Assembly: GCA_023415305.1 (NCBI GenBank) | Contig: JAEZKZ010000117.1 | Span: forward strand, 62,001-126,000 | Source of the DNA: Bacillota bacterium | GTDB lineage: Bacteria; Bacillota; Clostridia; Acetivibrionales; DSM-1351 | Direction of reading: 5' to 3' | Length of the DNA stretch: 64,000 bases | Shown here: positions 43,119 to 51,653 of the stretch, in pieces | Numbering within the stretch: the stretch's first letter is position 1 | Layout: every line of letters begins with the position of its first letter | The notes under the pieces: generated by a model | Databases searched by the model: none | Seen by the model: only the letters and a program-made list of their open reading frames with translations | Told to the model about the DNA's origin: nothing | Made by a program: the position numbers and the translations under genes

Positions 43119-44219
43119 TTACAGAACCGCGACTAAAATTGTCGCATCATCGTTATGTCTCTCATACTCGTTAAAAACCATATTACACAATAGCGATGGG
43201 CTTTTTGCGACCCCTTCAGCGTAATTTCCAACTTCCCATTTTGAGGATATACCATCAGAGCACAATACCAACATATCTCCTTTACTATAAATATGTTTTC
43301 TGGATTTGCAGCTTCCACTGTAAGCTCCAACATAACCGTTATAGGACAGTAGCTTCACTGTTGAATCGGCCACAATATGCCTGCAATCGATGTTACCAAT
43401 AGATATCATTTCAAATTCATTTGTGAATTTGTATACTATAAATAGAGCTATTACCGCTCCTCGCGTATTCTTCAAGGCAGTGTTTGTCTGTTTAATAATA
43501 TCTTCAATAGAATTCTGTGTATTTTCTTCGATTATTTTTACTGCGTGGCTGGCGGCTTTATGTGCATCCCTTCCATGACCCAATCCATCAACTACGGCAA
43601 TAATATCCCTATCCTCTAAACTTCTTATATAATAACAATCACCGTTCACTGAAAAGCCTGTATAGGGTCTGCTTATCACACTGACTTTTATTTCGGAATT
43701 ACCTATTGCTGAAGTATCATTTAATGCCATGCTCCATAGCCTGACTGTTAGCATCGTTTCCACTGGCATCCCTTTTTTTGAAACATATTCTGTATTTGAA
43801 CTAATTTCAAAAAAATCACTAAAGTTATTTATTGATTCAAATCCATCATCAATTGTACCTTTATTGGATACGTTATCTTTTTGTACCTCACTAGTGTTAA
43901 TTCCTTGAACCTTATCCTCAGAAATGATTTCAATTTCAACCCTGTTTTCGGCGTTAATCTGGAAATACCTGATCTTTCCATTTACAGCATTATGTTTAAC
44001 AATATTACTGCAAAGTGTATTTATAACAATAGAAATCTCTGTGATTTCCTTGTCAGAAAGCTTAAGCATTTTCATCTTATCCGCTATTTGGCCTCTAATA
44101 TATCCCGAGTCATAAAATCCCCTCACTTCATGTTCGTTGATAAGGTCCACCTCCTTAAAGCCACTTTTTGATAATAATTTTTGTTCCCTTGTCCGGTTGT
44201 GAAGTAATGCTGAAATCAT
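43119..44219 (-). CDS. PP2C/SpoIIE-type phosphatase with degenerate N-terminal RsbT-like domain (RsbX-like)
   Basis: 366 residues at most. C-terminal SpoIIE/RsbX phosphatase from about 175: IIAVVDGLGHGRDAHKAA, IGNIDCRHI and VLCSDGISSKW carry the metal-binding Asp residues. The N-terminal about 140 residues resemble the GHKL ATPase of RsbT/RsbW: the N box keeps its Asn (INTLCSNIVKH), but G1 is EDKVQG and the ATP-lid region reads DDGFESINNFSDFFEIS, so ATP binding is doubtful. In stressosomes RsbX removes phosphates placed on RsbR/RsbS by RsbT. The start is uncertain: the listed start overlaps rsbT by 65 nt, and a strong GGAGGTGG at about 44150 lacks a properly spaced normal start codon in frame. 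Confidence 0.8.
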   Translation of the reverse strand: MISALLHNRTREQKLLSKSGFKEVDLINEHEVRGFYDSGYIRGQIADKMKMLKLSDKEITEISIVINTLCSNIVKHNAVNGKIRYFQINAENRVEIEIISEDKVQGINTSEVQKDNVSNKGTIDDGFESINNFSDFFEISSNTEYVSKKGMPVETMLTVRLWSMALNDTSAIGNSEIKVSVISRPYTGFSVNGDCYYIRSLEDRDIIAVVDGLGHGRDAHKAASHAVKIIEENTQNSIEDIIKQTNTALKNTRGAVIALFIVYKFTNEFEMISIGNIDCRHIVADSTVKLLSYNGYVGAYSGSCKSRKHIYSKGDMLVLCSDGISSKWEVGNYAEGVAKSPSLLCNMVFNEYERHNDDATILVAVL

Positions 44220-44550
44220 CCATTAGTCTTTTGCTTCCCGGAAGTCCCAGACCCATTCCCTTACCTGTAGTAAAACCTTCCTCCATGGCTTTATTAATAT
44301 CCGGTATTCCAGGTCCTTCATCTTCAAAGGTAATCATTATGCCTCGTTTTGTGTCACTGGATGCATCCTCAATAATGACACTACCGGTTGAAGCATATAC
44401 AAAAATGTTCCTTGATAGTTCACTGACAGCAGTAATAATCCTTGTCTGGTCTGTTATACTAAAATTCATGTTCTTTGCTGCTTCGCGCGCTCGTTGCCTG
44501 GCTGACACGATATCCTTTTCATCTTTTATGTGGATTTCAAATAATTTCAT
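44155..44550 (-). CDS. rsbT: Stressosome switch kinase RsbT
   Basis: 131-residue GHKL serine/threonine kinase that phosphorylates RsbS and RsbR and, when released, activates a downstream partner. VSELSRNIFVYA (N box), FEDEGPGIPD (G1) and GKGMGLGLPGSKRLMDD (G2) are intact. Order R-S-T-X is the canonical module. In Bacillus the partner is the RsbU phosphatase; no RsbU or sigma-B is seen here, so the output must lie in this cluster or elsewhere. Confidence 0.92.
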   Translation of the reverse strand: MKLFEIHIKDEKDIVSARQRAREAAKNMNFSITDQTRIITAVSELSRNIFVYASTGSVIIEDASSDTKRGIMITFEDEGPGIPDINKAMEEGFTTGKGMGLGLPGSKRLMDDFSITSQPDKGTKIIIKKWL

Positions 44551-44562
44551 TTATTCCACTCC

Positions 44563-44958
44563 CTATTCCAGGTCTTCAGCACATATTTCTTCAAAATCAC
44601 TGGCTTTTACATGATCTTCAAGTATTTTAATCCCTATATCAGCATTTAACGCAATTTCTACACCCTGAATATCCAGTCCTAACTCTTCCAGGGTTATGGC
44701 AACATGTGGCTTCATACCGGTTAGAACGGCTTTTGCTCCTAAAAGCTGTACCATCTTTACCGTTTCGGAAATAACCCTTCCCAGATAAGAATCGATAATG
44801 TCCAGTAGAGAAATGTTAAGAAGTACTCCCTTGGCACCTGTTTCATATATCTTGTCAAGAATACTTTGCTGAAGCGACAGAGCCATATTGTCATTAATAT
44901 CTCCCTGAAGTGAGACTACCAATATTTTATTCATTAAAATCATAGGGATACAATCCAT
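44563..44958 (-). CDS. rsbS: Stressosome STAS protein RsbS
   Basis: 131-residue single STAS domain. The phosphorylatable Ser is kept in LLDIIDSYLGRVISE, followed by KAVLTGMKPHVAITLEELG, typical of RsbS. With RsbR it builds the pseudo-icosahedral stressosome core that holds RsbT. Separated from rsbT by 12 nt. Confidence 0.92.
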   Translation of the reverse strand: MDCIPMILMNKILVVSLQGDINDNMALSLQQSILDKIYETGAKGVLLNISLLDIIDSYLGRVISETVKMVQLLGAKAVLTGMKPHVAITLEELGLDIQGVEIALNADIGIKILEDHVKASDFEEICAEDLE

Positions 44959-44980
44959 TTTTATGCTCCATTCCGTTTAG

Positions 44981-45844
44981 TTACTTTACCAGCCTGACGG
45001 CCTTAAAACCTGCCATCTCCATAGCCAGCTTTATACCATCGGCCATCACTGCTCTGGTAGTAATACACGACGGATCTACTCCTAGATGAACCATGGTTTG
45101 AGCAATCACAGGACTGATTCCGGTAATAATGAGCTCCGCTCCAAGAAGCTTTGTGGCACTAGCCGTTTTAAATAAATGATTTGCAACCAGTGTATCCACG
45201 GTAGGGATCCTTGTTATATCAACAATAGCAACCTTTGACGAAGTAGAAACAATCATTTCCAGTAGCTTTTCCATGATTAACTGTATTCTTTTACTGTCCA
45301 AAGTACCAATCAAGGGTATAGCTAAAATCTTTTCCCAGACCTGTATTATAGGTGTAGATAATTCAACCATATCCTGTTGCTGACGGATGATAATTTTTTC
45401 ACGTTCTTTAACATACATATCGAAAGTATATAAACCCATTCTATCCAGAACTTCTGAGATTCTGAAAGCTTCACTACTTAAGTTGAGATAGTCAGCGTAG
45501 CCGATTTTACTAAGCTCATCGAATATTATCTTTTTCAAAGAAAATATGAAAGTGCTGACTTCTACCTGGTTCAATCCTTTAGCTACCGCAATTTTAGAGT
45601 AGTCATCCAGATTTTTTTTTGCTTCGCTTGATTCCGGTACCCTCAAGAAAAAGTCCCCTTCGTACTCAATCAGCATTAAAAATGTATGAATAATCTTATT
45701 ACACAGGCTAGCTACTTCACTTTCAGTGAACAATTCATTTATGCTACGTGACTTCTTTTGGATTGTTTCAATCCAAATGCCAGCTATGTCATCCTTTATC
45801 TGAAATAGAATTTCATTTGTTTTATTGATAGTTGAATTATTCAT
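44981..45844 (-). CDS. rsbR: Stressosome sensor RsbR (N-terminal sensory domain plus STAS)
   Basis: 287 residues: an all-helical N-terminal domain (1-150) of the RsbR non-heme-globin type, a linker helix, and a STAS domain (165-280) with RIPTVDTLVANHLFKTA, whose Thr corresponds to the regulatory phosphosite, and LIITGISPVIAQTMVHLG. It is the only RsbR paralogue in the window, so the stressosome shell would be uniform unless others exist. Ribosome site GGAGG 4 nt before ATG. It directly follows cheB by 8 nt. Confidence 0.9.
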   Translation of the reverse strand: MNNSTINKTNEILFQIKDDIAGIWIETIQKKSRSINELFTESEVASLCNKIIHTFLMLIEYEGDFFLRVPESSEAKKNLDDYSKIAVAKGLNQVEVSTFIFSLKKIIFDELSKIGYADYLNLSSEAFRISEVLDRMGLYTFDMYVKEREKIIIRQQQDMVELSTPIIQVWEKILAIPLIGTLDSKRIQLIMEKLLEMIVSTSSKVAIVDITRIPTVDTLVANHLFKTASATKLLGAELIITGISPVIAQTMVHLGVDPSCITTRAVMADGIKLAMEMAGFKAVRLVK

Positions 45845-45852
45845 ATGTCCTC

Positions 45853-46929
45853 CTATTTTCTTACCGCTTTTGTTATGGCATCCGCTATTTTATAAGAAGG
45901 TACTACTATTTCTGCACCGCCTCTTTCTATAGCCTCTCTTGGCATACCGAATACCACTGCAGTGGACTCATCCTCAGCAATGGTCACACCGCCTGCTTTT
46001 CTGATTTTTACCATAGCATCAGCCCCGTCGTCACCCATACCCGTCATAAGAACGCCAATAACGTTCGGTCCTCCGAAAGTATTCAGTACAGACTCCATTG
46101 TTACATTTACAGAGGGCATGAAAACTGTTTTTGGACTACTTGGAAGCCTTATTATTCCACCCTCTCCGCGTACTACCAACTGGTATCCTCCTGGTGCCAG
46201 AAATCCCCTTCCGTTCTGGAGAACATCTCCAGCTTCCGCTTCTTTTACCGGAATCCGGCATGCGGCATTCAGCCTTTTTGAAAAGGATGACGTAAATGAT
46301 GGAGGCATGTGTTGAATAATTATTACTGCCGCTTTCAAGTCGGGCGGAAGCATAGGAAGCACTTCCATAAGAGTACCCGGTCCACCGGTAGAAATACCTA
46401 TAACCACAATCTTTGTCAATCCACTGCCCGTCTGCAGGATCCTCTTTTTCGGGGGTTCTGCTATTCTGGGTGACATAGAATTGCTACGTCTTACTACTCT
46501 GTCTCTAATATTTTTTTTATTTACACTTTTATAAGCCAGCTTAACCTTTTCAATGATTTCTCTTCCTACTACGTGCAGATTGGAGGAAACAGTTCCAGAT
46601 GGCTTAGTGACATAATCAAAAGCCCCTAACTCCAATGCCTCAAAGGTGGTCAATGCTCCTTCTGCAGTAAGTGAGCTTATCATCAGAACAGGGGTTTCTG
46701 GATACTCACTCAATATATATTGTAAGGAAGTTAATCCGTCCATCACAGGCATGTTGATATCCATTGTAACTATATCCGGTTTTAAATCCTGCACTTTTTC
46801 AATTGCATCTTGTCCGTCTCTGGCTGTTCCTACCACCTCAAGACTCGGATCAGTCATGATTATTTCCTTTATGGACTTTCGCATTAAAGCAGAATCATCT
46901 ACAATCAGAACTTTAATTTTGTCGCTCAC
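45853..46929 (-). CDS. cheB: CheB protein-glutamate methylesterase/deamidase
   Basis: Removes methyl groups from receptors and counteracts CheR. Receiver domain with phosphoacceptor in DIVTMDINMPVMDG, a linker, then methylesterase with catalytic Ser in VIGISTGGPGTL, His in IIQHMPPSFT and Asp in LMTGMGDDGADAM. Start taken as the GTG at 46929, which has AGGTGA 5 nt upstream; another GTG at 46938 lies inside that site. A strong intercistronic hairpin precedes the gene. Confidence 0.95.
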   Translation of the reverse strand: MSDKIKVLIVDDSALMRKSIKEIIMTDPSLEVVGTARDGQDAIEKVQDLKPDIVTMDINMPVMDGLTSLQYILSEYPETPVLMISSLTAEGALTTFEALELGAFDYVTKPSGTVSSNLHVVGREIIEKVKLAYKSVNKKNIRDRVVRRSNSMSPRIAEPPKKRILQTGSGLTKIVVIGISTGGPGTLMEVLPMLPPDLKAAVIIIQHMPPSFTSSFSKRLNAACRIPVKEAEAGDVLQNGRGFLAPGGYQLVVRGEGGIIRLPSSPKTVFMPSVNVTMESVLNTFGGPNVIGVLMTGMGDDGADAMVKIRKAGGVTIAEDESTAVVFGMPREAIERGGAEIVVPSYKIADAITKAVRK

Positions 46930-46965
46930 GAAACTCACCTGCCGCTTTTTAATGACTAAGGCTTG

Positions 46966-46995
46966 CCCAAGGGGACATCAATTTAACCCCTTGGG
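46966..46995 (-). repeat. Intercistronic hairpin before cheB
   Basis: CCCAAGGGG and CCCCTTGGG form a perfect 9-bp stem with a 12-nt loop, 26 nt after the stop of the CheW gene. No T-tract follows (next bases are CAAGCC), so it should not terminate transcription of the cluster. Confidence 0.75.
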
Positions 46996-47020
46996 AATGC
47001 CCCAAATTCCGTAATAATGC

Positions 47021-48496
47021 TTAACTACAACTTAATACTTTACCGATATCCAGAATAAGGATCATTCTTCTACCGCCATCCAGCTTACCAACACCCTCTA
47101 CATAATCACTGTCAATACCGCTGCTTATGATTTCAGGCGGCGCCTGAATCAGTGATTTTTCAAACCTGAGCACTTCTGAAACAGAATCAACAACGATACC
47201 TGTCCTCTTTCCACTGAAATCGACGATAATAATCCTTGTAGCGTCCGTCACCTGCTTTTCTGTAAGATTAAAAAGCCTTCTCAAATCCAACGCTGGAATT
47301 ACATTTCCTCTCAAATTGACTATACCTTCAATAAAATGGGGAGCTCTGGGTATCTTGGTAACCTCTGTCATTCTGTTAATCTCCTGTACATTGGCTATTT
47401 TAATACCATACTCCTCCATGTCAATTTTAAAGGTCACCAACTGCTCTTCGTCAAGAATCTGGGCGGTTATACTTCTTTCCTCTGCCTGTTCTTCACTGGT
47501 CTCACTCTTGCCCGTTATTGCACTTATCTCATCAGCAGAAATCAGCTTTGAAGGTTCAAGCAAAAGAATCATTCTTTTGCCATTATTGAGCTTAGCTACA
47601 CCCTTAAGCTGCTCTCCGCTGTTTTTGGAGAACTTTGGCGGAGGCTGAATAATACTTGTCTGTACTCTTAGAACTTCCGAAATTTTATCCACCATAATTC
47701 CAGCAGTAAAGCTGCCCATGTCAACTACAAGAATTCTCGTATGGTCATCGATTTCCTTATAGTCCATTTCGAAGTAAGTTCTTAAGTTTATTATTGGGAG
47801 CAGATTATTACGTATGGATACTACTCCCTCAATATAAGCCTCACAATTTGGAACTTTTACTATTTGTGGAATACGGATGATTTCTTTTACATCCATAATC
47901 CCAATGGCATATTCCTCATTATTAAGAAGAAATGAAACCAGCTGTTCTTCATCAATAGACTCTGTGATTGCACTGCTTATGATAGCTCCTGACTTCTGTT
48001 TATCAACATTACGTCCGTTTATTTTTTCTTTTCCGACTGTATTGACCTTCAAGGCTTCTACGACATCCAAAAGCATGACCAGTCTGTTTCCATTGTCCAG
48101 CTTAACTACGCCGTTCAAATAATCAGAATCCACATTTTTTACGATCTGTGGTGGTTCTTCTATATCGGCTGTACTGACTCTCATTACCTCCGATACCCTG
48201 TCTACAATGACTCCCGTGGCCTTACCTTCAACATCTATGACCAGAACCCTGCTGTTTTCATCCTTAGATTTCCTTTCTAAATTAAACCGGATTCTTCCAT
48301 CAATAATAGGCAGGACATTTCCCCGTAAATTGCAGGCACCCTCGACATACCCTGGAGCATTCGGAACCTTTGTTATTTCAGGAACTCTGATAATTTCCTT
48401 AACATCCATGATATCAGCCCCGAATTCATCATCACCAAGAAGGAAGGTAACCAACTGGCGCTCTGTAAGGCCGGTATTATTTATACCAGTTGCCAT
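47021..48496 (-). CDS. Triple CheW-domain coupling protein
   Basis: 491 residues, three CheW domains of about 150 residues beginning near 13, 180 and 345; each has the repeating LVTFLLGDDEFG / VKEIIRVPEI / LRGNVLPIIDGR pattern and ends with IVDKISEVLRV-type strands and LLDIGKVL. Unlike the other triple CheW (31100) it lacks the basic N-terminal tail. It follows the receptor gene by 18 nt with GGAGG upstream, so its domains probably dock the receptor's two signalling tips. Confidence 0.92.
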   Translation of the reverse strand: MATGINNTGLTERQLVTFLLGDDEFGADIMDVKEIIRVPEITKVPNAPGYVEGACNLRGNVLPIIDGRIRFNLERKSKDENSRVLVIDVEGKATGVIVDRVSEVMRVSTADIEEPPQIVKNVDSDYLNGVVKLDNGNRLVMLLDVVEALKVNTVGKEKINGRNVDKQKSGAIISSAITESIDEEQLVSFLLNNEEYAIGIMDVKEIIRIPQIVKVPNCEAYIEGVVSIRNNLLPIINLRTYFEMDYKEIDDHTRILVVDMGSFTAGIMVDKISEVLRVQTSIIQPPPKFSKNSGEQLKGVAKLNNGKRMILLLEPSKLISADEISAITGKSETSEEQAEERSITAQILDEEQLVTFKIDMEEYGIKIANVQEINRMTEVTKIPRAPHFIEGIVNLRGNVIPALDLRRLFNLTEKQVTDATRIIIVDFSGKRTGIVVDSVSEVLRFEKSLIQAPPEIISSGIDSDYVEGVGKLDGGRRMILILDIGKVLSCS

Positions 48497-48513
48497 AACT
48501 ATTCCTCCGTTCT

Positions 48514-50454
48514 TTACATATTCTGAAGTTCATCGGCCAATCCAGATATCTCTTCGATGGCTTCTGCAAGTTCCTGCATACCTTTTGCCTGTTCAGAGGC
48601 TGCGGTTGCTGCCTGTTGTGCTCCGCTGCTGGCCTCCTGAGCTGCAGTAGCAATCTGGTCAACACCCTTCCTTGCCTGTTCAAGGGCTATCATGGACTCT
48701 TCTGAACCCCTCTGAATTTCTTTTGCTCCGGAAAGTATTTTTATCATATTTTCTTCTATGACATTAAGGTTGTGAGTAGTCTTTTTGGCCTTTTCAACTT
48801 CGGCAAAGGAGTTTTTACTGGAAATATCAGTATCAGCCGATACCCTCTGAATCTGGTTCTGTATACCTCTAACAAGGTCTTTTATCTTATCTGTATTTTC
48901 TGCCGACTCATTGGCAAGTGCCCTAATGTCTCCTGCAACCACTGAGAATCCTCTTCCAAATTCTCCTGCCCTGGCAGCTTCTATTGAACCATTAACAGCC
49001 AGCATATTAGTTTGTATAGTAACATTCACAATGGCATCCACGATTTTATCGATTCTTCTTGTAGTCTCTTCAAGACTCTTTATATTCCTTGCCGCTACAA
49101 CACTGGCTTCAGCTGAAGAAGAAATTCCGGTAATCATATTATCAACAGCTATTTTATTTGCCTCCAATAGCTTTTGGAGTTCCTCAATCTTATCCCCAGA
49201 GTAGCCTGACCTATCACTCATTTGTTTAGCAGCAGCAGCAAGTCTTTCAGCGAGATTTGCTGCCTTTTCAGTAAGCTCTGCCTGAGCCCTCGCACCGGAA
49301 GATATCTGCTCCATAGCTTTTAAAATCTCTCCAGCTGTTGAATTTGCCTCTTCCACATTAGCTGATAATTCTTCTGAAGCTGCCGCAAGTGACTCTGAGG
49401 ATTTCTGTGCATCTGTTGATACCTTGAGGTCCTCGGCCATTTGAGCAAGATCAGCAGCACCGGCATTTAATTCGTTGAAAGCCTTATTCTGTATCTGGAT
49501 GGATTTTTCTACTTCTTCGGCAGCGCTGCTCTGCTGCTCGGCTGCTGCTGCAATTTGCTCGGCAATTCCCAGGAACTCACTTGCTCCTTTGTTTGAATCC
49601 ACTGCATTTTGTGATACCTCTGAAACATATTTTTGTACCTGTATAATTTCTTCATTTATTTTTATCAGGTCAGAAGTAGTTTTCTTTGCCTTCTCGACTT
49701 CATCATTAGCGGCCTTGCCGGAATTTTCGATATCTACTACAACAACTTTTACATTATTCTGTATTTCAGTTACAAGTTCCCTTATGTTTCTTGCAGATTT
49801 TTCTGAGGTTTCTGCAAGGTTTCTGACTTCATCGGCCACAACCGCAAAACCCTTACCGTGTTCGCCTGCTCTTGCAGCTTCTATGGCAGCATTAAGTGCA
49901 AGAAGATTGGTCTGGTCGGCAATTCTGACAACTGCCTGTACAATTTCTCCGATTTCATTGGATTGCTTTTCAAGCTCTCCGACCAGTTTTACCGACTCCA
50001 TATTGGTGTCAGCCGATTCTTGAATTCCTTTAATCATTAACTCTATATCGTTGGATGTATTCTCTAATAGTTCCTTAGCTATATCTACTCTCTCAAGGGA
50101 ATCCTTCGCGTTTATGTCAGCAACTACTGAAGCCTTGTCGATCTGGTTAATGGCAGCCCTTGACTCTTCTGCCGCAGACGAAGCCTCACTGGCGCCCTTT
50201 GCGATTTGCTGCATGGTTGCTCCTAATTCTTCTGCAGCACTGCTCGCTTCTTCTATCCCTGAAGCCAGCTGTTCTGTAGCTACAGCTATTCTTTCAGCCA
50301 ACTGCTGCTGTTTTGCCAATGTTCTAGCCCTTACCTTATCCTGCGCTTGTTTCCTCGCAAGTTCTCTCTTTCTCTCCATTTCATCTGTTGCCGATGCCAG
50401 TGCAGGTCCTTTTACACTTCTTTCGCTTGAAGGTTTTGCAAGCTTTTTTTCCAT
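48514..50454 (-). CDS. Soluble chemoreceptor with two complete signalling domains
   Basis: 646 residues, no membrane segment and no recognisable ligand-binding domain. The basic, Gln/Arg-rich N-terminus (1-55) leads into coiled coils. Two MCP hairpin tips are present: residues 171-205 (IADQTNLLALNAAIEAARAG) and 471-505 (VTIQTNMLAVNGSIEAARAG), exactly 300 residues apart. Tip 1 is consensus; tip 2 diverges (GS for AA, VVAGDIRALA for VVADEVRNLA). Several Glu/Gln-rich heptads could be methylated. Each arm is about 135-150 residues, like the 40-heptad class. Such a molecule can contact two CheA/CheW layers. It is the only receptor gene in the cluster. Confidence 0.93.
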   Translation of the reverse strand: MEKKLAKPSSERSVKGPALASATDEMERKRELARKQAQDKVRARTLAKQQQLAERIAVATEQLASGIEEASSAAEELGATMQQIAKGASEASSAAEESRAAINQIDKASVVADINAKDSLERVDIAKELLENTSNDIELMIKGIQESADTNMESVKLVGELEKQSNEIGEIVQAVVRIADQTNLLALNAAIEAARAGEHGKGFAVVADEVRNLAETSEKSARNIRELVTEIQNNVKVVVVDIENSGKAANDEVEKAKKTTSDLIKINEEIIQVQKYVSEVSQNAVDSNKGASEFLGIAEQIAAAAEQQSSAAEEVEKSIQIQNKAFNELNAGAADLAQMAEDLKVSTDAQKSSESLAAASEELSANVEEANSTAGEILKAMEQISSGARAQAELTEKAANLAERLAAAAKQMSDRSGYSGDKIEELQKLLEANKIAVDNMITGISSSAEASVVAARNIKSLEETTRRIDKIVDAIVNVTIQTNMLAVNGSIEAARAGEFGRGFSVVAGDIRALANESAENTDKIKDLVRGIQNQIQRVSADTDISSKNSFAEVEKAKKTTHNLNVIEENMIKILSGAKEIQRGSEESMIALEQARKGVDQIATAAQEASSGAQQAATAASEQAKGMQELAEAIEEISGLADELQNM

Positions 50455-50574
50455 AACAAAACAACCTCCTAAAATTATTAACTTTTACATAAAAGTTTTA
50501 TTTGATTAAATGCACTTAAATACAGACCTTGCACATCTATATTTCTCGCACATCACATCCTAAGATAGGAATAA

Positions 50575-50823
50575 CTAAGTTAATGAGCCCCCGATTTCAA
50601 GTTCCGGATTAAAAATTATGTAGAACATATTCACTCCATCTAATGTAGGTTCATTCCCCAAATACCCATCCTTATATAGCGGAGTTATCTTTTGCCGAAG
50701 TTCTTCAATACTGCACATGATATTGTTTTGAACAAGTAGCCTGTGAATTTCTGCAAGTGTGTTAACCTCAGATTCACTGCTCTTTATGTATTTTAAGAAT
50801 TCCTCATCTGTCAACTGGAGCAT
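50575..50823 (-). CDS. Small protein of unknown function in the chemosensory operon
   Basis: 82 residues from the ATG at 50823 (GGAGGG 8 nt upstream; an ATG at 50829 is too close). Helical and acidic at the start (TDEEFLKYIKSSESEV), then a possible winged-helix-like pattern (LLVQNNIMCSIEELRQKITPLYKDGYL). I recognise no family. It lies between the first CheY gene and the receptor gene in the same direction, so a role in the array is plausible. Confidence 0.6.
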   Translation of the reverse strand: MLQLTDEEFLKYIKSSESEVNTLAEIHRLLVQNNIMCSIEELRQKITPLYKDGYLGNEPTLDGVNMFYIIFNPELEIGGSLT

Positions 50824-50857
50824 TTGCATTACCCTCCTTAAGATCTGTAAATTTATG

Positions 50858-51217
50858 TTAACTTTTGAATTTAGACAGATTTTTTATTACAACCTCTTCC
50901 TTATACGGTTTTATAATAAACCCTTTAGCTCCACTCATAATTGCTCTTTGTACGTATGACTCCTGCCCCATGGCAGAAACAATGATAACTGTGGGTTTAT
51001 ATTCCAACTTACTAATCTCCTCCATACACTCAATTCCATCCATTTCAGGCATGGTAATATCCAGTGTAACTATATCCGGATTTAGTTCCTGTATTTTCCT
51101 TAACGCTATCCTTCCGTTTTCGGCCTCACCAACAACATGAAACCCGTTTTTCTCCAGAATTTGTTTCAACTGCATCCTAATAAAAGCAGCGTCATCCACA
51201 ATTAATACAGATGTCAT
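50858..51217 (-). CDS. cheY: CheY-like single-domain response regulator, first gene of the chemosensory operon
   Basis: 119 residues from the ATG at 51217 (AAGGGG 5 nt upstream; the longer frame to 51250 lacks a ribosome site). Receiver with Asp53 in VTLDITMPEMDG, Ser in IIVSAMG and Lys in FIIKPYKEE. It is preceded by a leader of about 320 nt running from the promoter at 51546-51575. Confidence 0.92.
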   Translation of the reverse strand: MTSVLIVDDAAFIRMQLKQILEKNGFHVVGEAENGRIALRKIQELNPDIVTLDITMPEMDGIECMEEISKLEYKPTVIIVSAMGQESYVQRAIMSGAKGFIIKPYKEEVVIKNLSKFKS

Positions 51218-51510
51218 AATAACCCCTTTCCAAGCAACAGATAGTATCAAGTTTGAGCAATATAATATTTTCTATTAATCTTAGGTCTTATCCATATTCA
51301 GTCGAATGTATTACATAATTATTTTACATAAACTTGTATTAAGTCATACTTTTACCATACCTGATATATTCCATTTGGTATTATTACATATGAGCATAAG
51401 TATTAGCTGATATAAAGATACTATAAAGAACTTTTCTGCATAGGTTGCCTTACTAATTAACTTCTTTTACCCTGCAGATACTATGATAAAAATCAGAAAA
51501 TATACATCAG

Positions 51511-51526
51511 GTGAGTACTCACTCGC
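51511..51526. promoter_or_regulatory. Operator of the chemosensory operon (shared with the TetR gene)
   Basis: GTGAGT-ACTC-ACTCGC, an inverted repeat of architecture GYGAGT-N4-ACTCAC. It lies 19 nt downstream of the -10 box, over the likely transcription start. The same motif occurs at 55116-55131 in the TetR promoter at the same distance. Confidence 0.75.
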
Positions 51527-51545
51527 CTAATATTTCTTGTAACCA

Positions 51546-51575
51546 ATTATAAAGTCCTATAGTTCTATATGTCAA
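51546..51575 (-). promoter_or_regulatory. Sigma-A promoter of the chemosensory operon
   Basis: On the minus strand TTGACA (51575-51570), 18-nt spacer, TATAAT (51551-51546): both hexamers are perfect consensus. Confidence 0.75.
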
Positions 51576-51653
51576 GTCCCATACTTATTTTTTCTGTTTA
51601 ATTTGTAATATTTTTAGGATTTTGTTATGTTATGGAGAATAACATAGGAGAAG

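Noticed and set aside
49475..50023. 182-codon plus-strand frame over the chemoreceptor gene
   Set aside because: Mirrors the Ala/Glu/Ser-rich coiled-coil coding sequence, which lacks stops in antisense; not a gene.
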